This document shows, piece after piece, positions 8,188 to 15,697 of a stretch of DNA of 21,914 nucleotides. The first letter of the stretch is position 1. Every line of letters begins with the position of its first letter. The notes below the pieces were generated by a model, which ran no database searches, was not told the origin of the DNA, and saw nothing but the letters and a program-made list of their open reading frames with translations. Origin of the DNA: Bacteroidota bacterium (GTDB lineage: Bacteria > Bacteroidota > Bacteroidia > Bacteroidales > Bacteroidaceae); contig JAFABG010000027.1 in assembly GCA_023426145.1 (NCBI GenBank), positions 1-21,914 of the forward strand. The letters run 5' to 3'. Both the position numbers and the translations under genes were made by a program.

Positions 8188-9582
8188 ATGAACAAACGAA
8201 TTTTATCTGTCTTTGTTTGCTGTGCTTTCTTCTATGGAGCACAAGCGCAAAACATGAAAGGAGGCATCAGTGAAGAAATGATGCAACAAATTAAAATGAG
8301 CTATCAGGGTACATCAGCCGATAAGGCTATACGTAATGCGGTTACCAATAATGATATTCGCAAGCTAGCATTGAATCGGGATAATATGACAGCAATGGAT
8401 ACCCATTTCTCGATCAAAGTAGACTCCAAAGGGATAACAGATCAGAAGTCTTCTGGACGTTGTTGGCTTTTTACGGGGTTAAATGTAATGCGTGCAAAAG
8501 CTATCAATAAGTATAAGCTTGGTGCTTTTGAGTTTTCACAATCCTATTGCTTCTTTTACGATCAGCTTGAAAAAGCGAACCTTTTTCTTCAAGGTGTTGT
8601 TGATACGAGTGACAAACCAATGGAAGATAAAATGGTTGAATGGTTGTTTCGTAACCCATTGAGTGATGGTGGAACATTTACTGGAGTAGCTGATATTGTT
8701 AGTAAATACGGGCTTGTGCCTAAGGATGTTATGCCTGAAACGAATAGTAGCGAAAATACATCGCGCATGGCAGATTTGATCGCATTAAAGCTTCGCGAAC
8801 AAGGATTGCAACTTCGTGATATGGCAGCTCAAAAGCTAAAAGCAGCTGCCATAGAAAAAGCAAAGACAGATATGCTTGGTGTTATTTATCGTATGCTAGT
8901 TTTAAATCTAGGTGAACCCCCTGCTGAATTCACTTGGACGCAGTATAGCGAAAAAGGTGAACCAGTGGAAACGGATACATATACACCACTATCTTTTCTT
9001 CAGAAATTTGGCGATATGAACCTTATAGATCATTACGTTATGTTGATGAATGATCCGAGTCGTGAATATTATAAGTGTTATGAAATTGATTACGATCGTC
9101 ATCGCTATGATGGTAAAAACTGGACATACGTAAATCTACCGATTGAAGATATTAAAGAAATAGCCATTGCTTCACTTAAAGATAGCACAATGATGTATTA
9201 TTCTTGTGACGTTGGAAAGTTCCTAAATTCAGATCGTGGTTTGTTAGATGTTAAAAACTATGACTATGATTCTTTGATGGGAACTACCTTTGGAATGAAT
9301 AAAAAACAGCGGATTCAAAGTTTTGCTAGTAGTTCGAGTCATGCTATGACTTTAATGGCTGTTGATCTAGATCAAGATGGGAAAGCAACTAAATGGATGG
9401 TTGAAAATAGTTGGGGAGCTGGAACCGGTTATCAAGGACATTTGATTATGACTGATGAATGGTTTAATGAATATACTTTCCGTTTGGTCGTGGAAACTAA
9501 ATACGTAACTTCGAAAGCATTGGATGTTTTAAAGCAAAAACCAATACGTCTTCCTGCTTGGGATCCGATGTTTGCTGAATGA
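8188..9582 (+). CDS. secreted C1B cysteine peptidase (aminopeptidase C / bleomycin hydrolase type)
   Basis: A 464-residue papain-clan peptidase of the bleomycin hydrolase/PepC family (C1B), which trims peptides from the N-terminus. The catalytic residues are visible: the oxyanion Gln86 and nucleophile Cys92 in QKSSGRCWLF, His385 in SSHAMTLMAVD, and Asn407 in VENSWG. The C-terminal LPAWDPM segment also fits the family. Most bacterial PepC proteins are cytosolic, but this one begins with a clear Sec signal peptide (MNKRILSVFVCCAFFYGAQAQ) with cleavage expected after AQA, so it should act in the periplasm or outside the cell. The two Cys in the signal core do not make a good lipobox. It is a single-gene unit: divergent from the glycan operon and closed by a strong terminator. 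Confidence 0.93.
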   Translation: MNKRILSVFVCCAFFYGAQAQNMKGGISEEMMQQIKMSYQGTSADKAIRNAVTNNDIRKLALNRDNMTAMDTHFSIKVDSKGITDQKSSGRCWLFTGLNVMRAKAINKYKLGAFEFSQSYCFFYDQLEKANLFLQGVVDTSDKPMEDKMVEWLFRNPLSDGGTFTGVADIVSKYGLVPKDVMPETNSSENTSRMADLIALKLREQGLQLRDMAAQKLKAAAIEKAKTDMLGVIYRMLVLNLGEPPAEFTWTQYSEKGEPVETDTYTPLSFLQKFGDMNLIDHYVMLMNDPSREYYKCYEIDYDRHRYDGKNWTYVNLPIEDIKEIAIASLKDSTMMYYSCDVGKFLNSDRGLLDVKNYDYDSLMGTTFGMNKKQRIQSFASSSSHAMTLMAVDLDQDGKATKWMVENSWGAGTGYQGHLIMTDEWFNEYTFRLVVETKYVTSKALDVLKQKPIRLPAWDPMFAE

Positions 9583-9640
9583 TAATTTGAGGTAAGAAAA
9601 TAGTTCCATCTTCAGTATTATGAAGAGTGTGTACGAACAC

Positions 9641-9683
9641 GAAAGGAATTACGGATATTTTTCCGTAATTCCTTTCTTTTTTC
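9641..9683 (+). terminator. strong intrinsic terminator after the peptidase gene
   Basis: A perfect 15-bp inverted repeat (9641-9655, GAAAGGAATTACGGA, with 9662-9676) encloses a 6-nt loop and is followed by a run of six T residues from 9677. It lies about 60 bp past the peptidase stop codon and insulates the peptidase gene from the nqr operon. Confidence 0.93.
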
Positions 9684-9707
9684 CTCTTTAATCACATTAT
9701 TATTTAT

Positions 9708-9715
9708 TACTTTTG
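9708..9715 (+). promoter_or_regulatory. -7 box of the nqr operon promoter
   Basis: TACTTTTG fits the Bacteroidetes -7 consensus TAnnTTTG and lies between the peptidase terminator and nqrA, 34 bp before the nqrA ATG. The predicted leader is about 28 nt and contains an upstream ATG at 9727. No good -33 TTTG is seen at the usual spacing. Confidence 0.5.
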
Positions 9716-9749
9716 CGGCAAAATTTATGAAACCATTATTTAATATAGC

Positions 9750-11099
9750 ATGGCAAATGTAATAAAGTTACGTAAAGGCCTTGACATAAACCTGAAAGGC
9801 AAAGCTGCTGAAACGTATGCAACAGTGAAAGAGCCGGGATTCTACGCACTAGTACCCGATGACTTTCCTGGAGTGACACCTAAAGTGGTTGTGAAAGAGC
9901 AGGAATATGTGATGGCTGGTGGACCCTTGTTTATTGACAAGTATCATCCTGAATTGAAATTTGTTTCTCCTGTTAGTGGTGTGGTAACCAGCGTTGAACG
10001 TGGTGCACGGCGTAAGGTGTTAAACATCGTAGTGGAAGCTGCTGCTGAGCAGGACTACGAAGAATTTGGTCAGAAAAACGTATCGGCTATGGATGCGGAT
10101 GCAGTGAAGGCTGCTTTGCTGGAAGCCGGTCTGTTTGCATTTATCAAACAGCGCCCGTATGATATTATTGCAGATCCGACGGTGACACCTAAGGGTATCT
10201 TCGTTTCGGCTTTTGATACTAATCCGTTAGCTCCTGACTTCGAATTCGCTTTGAAGGGAGAAGAGGAGAACTTTCAGACTGGTCTTAACGCACTCTCGAA
10301 GTTGGCTAAAACTTACCTGAGCATTAGTGTAAACCAAAAAACTACTGCATTAACTCAGGCAAAGAACGTCACTATTACTGCTTTTGATGGACCGAACCCT
10401 GCAGGAAATGTTGGCGTTCAGATCAACCGTCTCGATCCTGTATCGAAAGGTGAAACAGTTTGGACTATTGATCCGCAGGCTGTGATCTTTATAGGTCGTC
10501 TGTTTAATACTGGACGTGTGAACTTTACTCGTACGGTTGCTTTAACGGGTTCTGAGGTTTTGAAGCCTGCTTATTGCAAGTTGCAAGTGGGAGCTTTACT
10601 CACGAATGTATTTGCAGGGAATGTAACTACAAATAGAGATTTACGCTACATCAGTGGTAATGTGTTGAGTGGCAAGCAAGTCTCTTCGAATGGCTTTTTA
10701 GGAGCCTTTCATAGCCAGTTAACTGTAATCCCTGAAGGAAATGACGTTCATGAAATGTTTGGATGGATTATGCCTCGATTCAATCAATTCAGTGCTAATC
10801 ATTCCTATTTTAGTTGGTTGATGGGCAATAAAGAATATACGCTCGACGCTCGTGTAAAGGGTGGAGAACGTCACATGATCATGTCTGGTGAATACGATAA
10901 AGTTTTTCCTATGGATATTCTACCTGAATATTTGCTCAAGGCAATCATTTCTGGTGATATTGACCGTATGGAAGCATTGGGTATTTATGAAGTAGCTCCT
11001 GAAGATTTTGCACTATGTGAATTCGTTTGCTCTTCGAAAATGGAATTGCAACGCATCGTACGTGCTGGATTAGACATGCTTCGTGCAGAAATGGCTTAA
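9750..11099 (+). CDS. nqrA: Na+-translocating NADH:quinone reductase subunit A
   Basis: A 449-residue NqrA, the peripheral cytoplasmic subunit of the sodium-pumping NADH:ubiquinone/menaquinone oxidoreductase. NqrA has no redox cofactor of its own and has been linked to quinone binding. The family features are visible: the N-terminal KLRKGLDINLKGKA, the biotinyl-lipoyl-like FVSPVSGVVTSVERGARRK, the middle GPNPAGNVGVQINRLDP, and C-terminal EDFALCEFVCSSKMELQRIVRAGLDML. Full length. It is the first gene of the nqrABCDEF operon and is separated from nqrB by 48 bp. The ATG lies inside a short upstream reading frame (9727-9762) that ends at tandem stops TAATAA within the nqrA start region, which might influence initiation. 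Confidence 0.97.
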   Translation: MANVIKLRKGLDINLKGKAAETYATVKEPGFYALVPDDFPGVTPKVVVKEQEYVMAGGPLFIDKYHPELKFVSPVSGVVTSVERGARRKVLNIVVEAAAEQDYEEFGQKNVSAMDADAVKAALLEAGLFAFIKQRPYDIIADPTVTPKGIFVSAFDTNPLAPDFEFALKGEEENFQTGLNALSKLAKTYLSISVNQKTTALTQAKNVTITAFDGPNPAGNVGVQINRLDPVSKGETVWTIDPQAVIFIGRLFNTGRVNFTRTVALTGSEVLKPAYCKLQVGALLTNVFAGNVTTNRDLRYISGNVLSGKQVSSNGFLGAFHSQLTVIPEGNDVHEMFGWIMPRFNQFSANHSYFSWLMGNKEYTLDARVKGGERHMIMSGEYDKVFPMDILPEYLLKAIISGDIDRMEALGIYEVAPEDFALCEFVCSSKMELQRIVRAGLDMLRAEMA

Positions 11100-11147
11100 T
11101 CGGCTAGGCAAATAGAAAATAGTTAATCGTAAAATATAATTATATTA

Positions 11148-12320
11148 ATGAAAGCGTTAAGAAATTATCTCGATAAGATAAAGCCGAACTTTGAAGAGGG
11201 CGGTAAATTCCACGCATTCCAGTCTGTGTTTGACGGCTTCGAAACATTCCTGTTTGTGCCAAGCAAGACTGCGAAAACGGGAACGCACATACATGACGCA
11301 ATTGACAGCAAGCGTATTATGTCGATTGTGGTTATTGCGTTAGTACCGGCGTTATTGTTTGGTATGTTCAATGTAGGTTACCAGCATTTCACTCACACAG
11401 GAGCTACAGGTAGTTTCATTGAAATGTTTATCTACGGATTCTTGGCTGTATTACCTAAGATCGTCGTATCTTATGTGGTCGGTTTGGGAATTGAGTTCGT
11501 GGTAGCCCAATGGAAGAAAGAAGAGATTCAGGAAGGATTTCTCGTTTCTGGTATTTTGATCCCAATGATTGTTCCAGTAGATTGTCCACTGTGGATTCTA
11601 GCTGTAGCTACTGCATTCTCTGTGATTTTTGCGAAGGAAGTTTTTGGTGGTACAGGTATGAATGTGTTTAATGTTGCTTTGATCACTCGTGCCTTCTTAT
11701 TCTTTGCTTATCCAACTAAGATGTCTGGTGATGCTGTTTGGGTATCTGGAAATAGTATCTTTGGTATAGGTCAAGCCGTGGATGGTTTAACTGTGGCTAC
11801 ACCTTTAGGTATTGCGTCGACAACCGGTGCTGCTCCCGCATTTAGTATGGATATGGTGACAGGGTTGATCCCGGGTTCTATTGGTGAAACGAGCGTTATC
11901 GCTATTTTGATAGGTGCTGTTATTCTTCTTTGGACAGGAGTAGCAAGCTGGAAAACTATGATTTCTGTATTTGTGGGTGGTGCATTTATGGCTTGGATTT
12001 TTAATATTGCAGGCTTTGAAAACAATGCAATGGCGCAAATGCCATGGTATGAACATCTTGTTTTAGGAGGTTTTTGTTTTGGTGCTGTGTTTATGGCTAC
12101 TGATCCTGTAACCTCTGCTCGTACAGAAAGGGGTAAATTTATCTTTGGTTTTTTAATCGGTCTAATGGCAATCGTTATTCGCGTCTTAAATCCAGGATAT
12201 CCAGAGGGTATGATGCTTGCAATCTTGTTGATGAATATCTTCGCTCCACTGATTGATTATACAGTGGTGCAAAGTAATATTGGCCGTCGTGAAAAACGTG
12301 CAGTTAAGTCTAACCAATAA
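11148..12320 (+). CDS. nqrB: Na+-translocating NADH:quinone reductase subunit B
   Basis: A 390-residue integral membrane subunit with about 10 hydrophobic segments. NqrB carries riboflavin and a covalently attached FMN on a Thr, and forms part of the sodium pathway. The FMN attachment motif is seen as DGLTVATPL, placing the acceptor at Thr218; the usual form is D-x-x-[ST]-G-A-T, so Val replaces Gly here. Other family features are the N-terminal LRNYLDKIKPNFEEGGK, FLVSGILIPMIVPVDCPLW and FGGTGMNVFNVALITRAF. Full length. The gene ends 6 bp before nqrC. The flavin transferase ApbE, needed to load this FMN, is not in the window. Confidence 0.97.
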   Translation: MKALRNYLDKIKPNFEEGGKFHAFQSVFDGFETFLFVPSKTAKTGTHIHDAIDSKRIMSIVVIALVPALLFGMFNVGYQHFTHTGATGSFIEMFIYGFLAVLPKIVVSYVVGLGIEFVVAQWKKEEIQEGFLVSGILIPMIVPVDCPLWILAVATAFSVIFAKEVFGGTGMNVFNVALITRAFLFFAYPTKMSGDAVWVSGNSIFGIGQAVDGLTVATPLGIASTTGAAPAFSMDMVTGLIPGSIGETSVIAILIGAVILLWTGVASWKTMISVFVGGAFMAWIFNIAGFENNAMAQMPWYEHLVLGGFCFGAVFMATDPVTSARTERGKFIFGFLIGLMAIVIRVLNPGYPEGMMLAILLMNIFAPLIDYTVVQSNIGRREKRAVKSNQ

Positions 12321-12326
12321 TTCCGA

Positions 12327-13010
12327 ATGAAAATGAATACAAATAGTAATAATTATACTATCATTTATGCTTCGGTAATGGTTGTTATCGTTGCGTTCCT
12401 ATTGGCATTCGTTAGCTCTTCGCTAAAATCTACGCAAAACCTGAATGTTCAGTTGGATACTAAAAAGCAGATTCTTGCCGCATTAAACGTTAAGGACGTG
12501 AAAGATGCGGATGCTGAATATAAGAAGTATGTCAAAGGTGATATGCTAATGAGTGAAGATGGAACGTTGGCTGAGAATACCGGCGCTTTTGCTACTAATT
12601 ACGAGAAAGAAGCTAAAGAACAAAAACGTCTTCATGTCTTTGTTTGTGAAGTCAATGGAGAAACAAAATATGTATTTCCTGTATATGGTGCTGGCCTTTG
12701 GGGCGCTATTTGGGGCTATATTGCTTTGAATGGTGATAAGGATACTGTTTACGGTACATATTTCTCTCATGCGAGTGAAACTCCTGGATTGGGTGCTGAA
12801 ATAGCAACTGATAGATTTCAACAGGAATTCACAGGAAAGAAGACTCTTGAGAATGGTGCTGTTGCCTTGGGCGTTGTAAAAAATGGTAAGGTTGAGAAAC
12901 CAGATTATCAGGTGGATGGTATATCAGGTGGTACGATCACTTCAATGGGTGTGGATGCTATGCTGAAATCATGTCTGAATAGTTATATTAGTTTTTTAAG
13001 TAAACAATAA
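12327..13010 (+). CDS. nqrC: Na+-translocating NADH:quinone reductase subunit C
   Basis: A 227-residue subunit anchored by one N-terminal membrane segment (about 9-29) with a periplasmic FMN-binding domain. NqrC takes part in electron transfer through a covalently bound FMN. The attachment motif is VDGISGGTITS with the acceptor at Thr203; the family form is SGAT, so Gly replaces Ala just before the Thr. Family patterns around it include YGAGLWGAIWGYIAL and THASETPGLGAEI-like SHASETPGLGAEI. Somewhat shorter than the Vibrio protein (about 257 residues), as is usual in this phylum. It starts 6 bp after nqrB; an alternative ATG is two codons downstream. Confidence 0.96.
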   Translation: MKMNTNSNNYTIIYASVMVVIVAFLLAFVSSSLKSTQNLNVQLDTKKQILAALNVKDVKDADAEYKKYVKGDMLMSEDGTLAENTGAFATNYEKEAKEQKRLHVFVCEVNGETKYVFPVYGAGLWGAIWGYIALNGDKDTVYGTYFSHASETPGLGAEIATDRFQQEFTGKKTLENGAVALGVVKNGKVEKPDYQVDGISGGTITSMGVDAMLKSCLNSYISFLSKQ

Positions 13011-13027
13011 GTTGGAGGATAAAGAAT

Positions 13028-13669
13028 ATGGGACAACTGTTTTCAAAAAAGAATAAAGAAGTATTCTCTGCTCCGTTAGGTCTAGATAATCCGGTAACCG
13101 TACAAGTGCTTGGTATTTGCTCTGCACTAGCTGTTACTGCAAAATTGGAACCTGCTATTGTGATGGGGCTTTCAGTTACAGTAATTACGGCATTTTCTAA
13201 TGTGGTAATTTCATTATTGCGCAAAACGATTCCAAATCGTATTCGTATCATTGTTCAGCTAGTTGTAGTTGCTGCTTTGGTAACTATTGTTAGTGAAATC
13301 TTAAAAGCTTTTGCTTATGATGTAAGTGTACAGCTTTCAGTATATGTCGGTTTGATCATTACAAACTGTATCTTGATGGGCCGGTTGGAAGCATTTGCCA
13401 TGCAGAATGGGCCTTGGGAATCTTTCCTTGATGGAGTGGGTAATGGCTTAGGATATGCAAAAATTCTAGTCATAGTTGCTTTCTTCCGCGAATTGTTAGG
13501 TTCGGGAACATTGTTTGGCTTTAATATTCTAAATTATGAGCCAATAAAGGAAGCTGGATACATCAACAATGGTTTGATGTTGATGCCACCAATGGCACTG
13601 ATTATTGTAGCTTGCATTATCTGGTATGATCGTGCCCGACACAAAGAATTACAGGAAGAGAATAATTAA
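13028..13669 (+). CDS. nqrD: Na+-translocating NADH:quinone reductase subunit D
   Basis: A 213-residue polytopic membrane subunit with six hydrophobic segments, homologous to RnfE. NqrD and NqrE form inverted-topology partners that hold an iron or iron-sulfur centre between them with two Cys each. Those Cys are visible as Cys31 in LGICSALAVT and Cys114 in IITNCILMGR. Other signatures are RIIVQLVVVAALV and MQNGPWESFLDGVGNGLGY. The spacer before the ATG contains GGAGG at a usable distance, an unusually good Shine-Dalgarno-like sequence for this phylum. Full length, with nqrE 24 bp downstream. Confidence 0.97.
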   Translation: MGQLFSKKNKEVFSAPLGLDNPVTVQVLGICSALAVTAKLEPAIVMGLSVTVITAFSNVVISLLRKTIPNRIRIIVQLVVVAALVTIVSEILKAFAYDVSVQLSVYVGLIITNCILMGRLEAFAMQNGPWESFLDGVGNGLGYAKILVIVAFFRELLGSGTLFGFNILNYEPIKEAGYINNGLMLMPPMALIIVACIIWYDRARHKELQEENN

Positions 13670-13693
13670 TCGAGAATGAAGAATTAGAAAGAT

Positions 13694-14320
13694 ATGGAAC
13701 ATTTATTAAGTTTATTCGTCCGCTCGATCTTTGTGGACAACATGATATTCGCATTCTTCTTGGGTATGTGTTCATACCTAGCTGTTTCGAAAAATGTGAA
13801 AACTGCTGTGGGGTTAGGAATTGCCGTGACCTTTGTGTTATTGGTAACTCTTCCGGTGAACTATTTACTGCAAACCAAAGTGTTGGCTGCAAATGCTATC
13901 ATTGAAGGGGTTGATCTTAGTTTTCTTAGCTTTATTCTTTTCATAGCTGTGATTGCTGGTATTGTACAACTCGTGGAAATGGTGGTTGAGCGTTTCAGCC
14001 CTTCGCTATATGCTTCATTAGGTATTTTCTTACCGTTGATAGCTGTAAACTGTGCTATCATGGGAGCTTCTTTGTTTATGCAGCAACGAATCACTCTAGG
14101 ACCAAGTGATCCTAAATATATTGGTGACATTTGGGATGCACTTTCTTATGCCTTAGGATCAGGTATCGGATGGTTGCTTGCTATTGTTGGTTTGGCTGCT
14201 ATTCGTGAAAAGATGGCTTACTCAGACGTTCCTGCTCCATTAAAAGGATTGGGTATTACGTTTATTACTGTAGGTCTAATGGCAATCGCATTTATGTGTT
14301 TCTCAGGTTTGAACATCTAA
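13694..14320 (+). CDS. nqrE: Na+-translocating NADH:quinone reductase subunit E
   Basis: A 208-residue polytopic membrane subunit with about six hydrophobic segments, homologous to RnfA. Its two metal-site Cys are present at Cys26 (FFLGMCSYLAVS) and Cys120 (AVNCAIMGAS), in the same positions as in the characterised Vibrio protein. Other matches are the N-terminal LFVRSIFVDNMIFAFFLG, MVVERFSPSLYASLGIFLPL and SGIGWLLAIVGLAAIREKM. The sequence is highly conserved in the family and full length. It is co-transcribed with nqrD and nqrF (18 bp downstream, after an AGAAAGGAA purine stretch). Confidence 0.97.
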   Translation: MEHLLSLFVRSIFVDNMIFAFFLGMCSYLAVSKNVKTAVGLGIAVTFVLLVTLPVNYLLQTKVLAANAIIEGVDLSFLSFILFIAVIAGIVQLVEMVVERFSPSLYASLGIFLPLIAVNCAIMGASLFMQQRITLGPSDPKYIGDIWDALSYALGSGIGWLLAIVGLAAIREKMAYSDVPAPLKGLGITFITVGLMAIAFMCFSGLNI

Positions 14321-14338
14321 AAGAAAGGAATATAAACA

Positions 14339-15610
14339 ATGGATATGAATTTAATATTAGCAAGCATTGGGGTATTCCTTGTGGTTATTATATTGCTTGT
14401 TGTAATCTTGTTGGTTGCCAAGAATTTCTTGGTGCCTTCAGGAAACGTGAAATTGACAATCAATGGCGATACGGATATGGAGGTTGATTCTGGCTCCACC
14501 TTGCTCAACACGCTGTCTGTAAACGGAATTTTTCTATCGTCTGCTTGTGGTGGTAAAGGATCTTGTGGACAGTGTAAATGTCAGGTCGTTGATGGTGGTG
14601 GAGAGATCTTGCCTTCGGAAGCTCCTCATTTCAGCCGTAAGCAACGCCAAGATCATTGGCGTTTGGGTTGTCAAGTAAAAGTGAAAGGCGACATGGCCAT
14701 TAAGATTGATGAGTCTGTTCTTGGCGTTAAAGAGTGGGAGTGTGAGGTTATTTCCAATAAGAATGTGGCTACTTTTATCAAGGAATTTATTGTTGCATTA
14801 CCCAAGGGAGAGCACATGGATTTTATTCCTGGTTCTTATGCACAGATTAAAATTCCTAAATATTCTATTGACTACAATAAAGACATCGATAAGAGCTTAA
14901 TTGGTGATGAATATCTGCCTGCATGGGAGAAATTCGGATTGATGGGATTGAAATGTACAAACGATGAAGAGACTATTCGTGCATATTCCATGGCAAACTA
15001 TCCTGCAGAAGGTGATCGTATTATGTTGACTGTACGTATTGCTACTCCTCCTTTCAAACCTAAAGAACAAGGTCCTGGATTTGTGGATGTAATGCCGGGT
15101 ATTGCATCTTCTTATATCTTTACCCTTAAACCTGGTGATAAGGTTACGATGAGTGGCCCTTATGGAGATTTCCATCCAATCTTCGATTCTAAGAGAGAAA
15201 TGATGTGGATCGGTGGTGGTGCAGGTATGGCTCCATTGCGTGCTCAAATTATGCACTTGACGAAGACTTTGCACACTTCAGACCGTAAGATGTCTTATTT
15301 CTATGGTGCTCGCGCCCTAAATGAGGTGTTCTATTTGGAAGACTTCTTGCAGATTGAAAAGGACTTCCCTAATTTCTCATTCCATTTAGCGCTTGACCGT
15401 CCTGATCCACTAGCAGATGCTGCTGGTGTGAAATATACTCCGGGCTTTGTTCATAACGTGATTTACGAAACCTATTTGAAAGATCACGAAGCACCTGAAG
15501 ATATTGAATATTATATGTGTGGTCCTGGCCCAATGTCGAAAGCTGTTGAAAAAATGTTAGACGATCTGGGTGTACCATTCCAGAATCTGATGTTTGACGA
15601 CTTTGGCTAA
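14339..15610 (+). CDS. nqrF: Na+-translocating NADH:quinone reductase subunit F (NADH dehydrogenase)
   Basis: A 423-residue subunit that takes electrons from NADH and feeds them into the Nqr complex via FAD and a 2Fe-2S cluster. One membrane anchor lies at about 8-27. The ferredoxin-like domain holds the cluster Cys at 70, 76, 79 (CGGKGSCGQC) and 111 (LGCQVK). The FAD-binding motif is RAYSMANYP from Arg214. The NADH-binding site has GGGAGMAPLRA at 292-302 and the C-terminal CGPGPM from Cys394. All cofactor motifs are intact. It is slightly longer than the Vibrio protein (about 408 residues), mainly from segments in the FAD domain. It is the last gene of the operon, ending 21 bp before a terminator hairpin. 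Confidence 0.97.
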   Translation: MDMNLILASIGVFLVVIILLVVILLVAKNFLVPSGNVKLTINGDTDMEVDSGSTLLNTLSVNGIFLSSACGGKGSCGQCKCQVVDGGGEILPSEAPHFSRKQRQDHWRLGCQVKVKGDMAIKIDESVLGVKEWECEVISNKNVATFIKEFIVALPKGEHMDFIPGSYAQIKIPKYSIDYNKDIDKSLIGDEYLPAWEKFGLMGLKCTNDEETIRAYSMANYPAEGDRIMLTVRIATPPFKPKEQGPGFVDVMPGIASSYIFTLKPGDKVTMSGPYGDFHPIFDSKREMMWIGGGAGMAPLRAQIMHLTKTLHTSDRKMSYFYGARALNEVFYLEDFLQIEKDFPNFSFHLALDRPDPLADAAGVKYTPGFVHNVIYETYLKDHEAPEDIEYYMCGPGPMSKAVEKMLDDLGVPFQNLMFDDFG

Positions 15611-15631
15611 CGAAATATTCCTTTTGTTACG

Positions 15632-15684
15632 TAGCGGGAAATTTGAATAGATAGTATTCTTTCAGATTTCCCGCTATATTTTTG
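15632..15684 (+). terminator. intrinsic terminator of the nqr operon
   Basis: TAGCGGGAAATTTGA (15632-15646) pairs with TCAGATTTCCCGCTA (15662-15676): 15 bp with one G-U wobble, a 15-nt loop, then TATTTTTG. The T-rich tail is also a perfect TAnnTTTG promoter box for the helicase gene, so terminator and promoter overlap. Confidence 0.85.
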
Positions 15685-15692
15685 TATCTTTG
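15677..15692 (+). promoter_or_regulatory. tandem -7 boxes directly before the helicase gene
   Basis: Two back-to-back perfect TAnnTTTG boxes, TATTTTTG (15677-15684) and TATCTTTG (15685-15692), precede the helicase ATG at 15698. The second box leaves only 5 nt before the ATG, so transcription from it would start at or next to the start codon. The -33 sequences are poor for both boxes. Confidence 0.55.
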
Positions 15693-15697
15693 TCCCC

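Noticed and set aside
8055..8273. A 72-codon frame overlapping the peptidase start.
   Set aside because: It overlaps the peptidase signal peptide in another frame and the promoter box lies inside it; not coding.
14896..15274. A 125-codon minus-strand frame inside nqrF.
   Set aside because: It lies wholly within nqrF, whose cofactor motifs are intact, and its translation has no family features.
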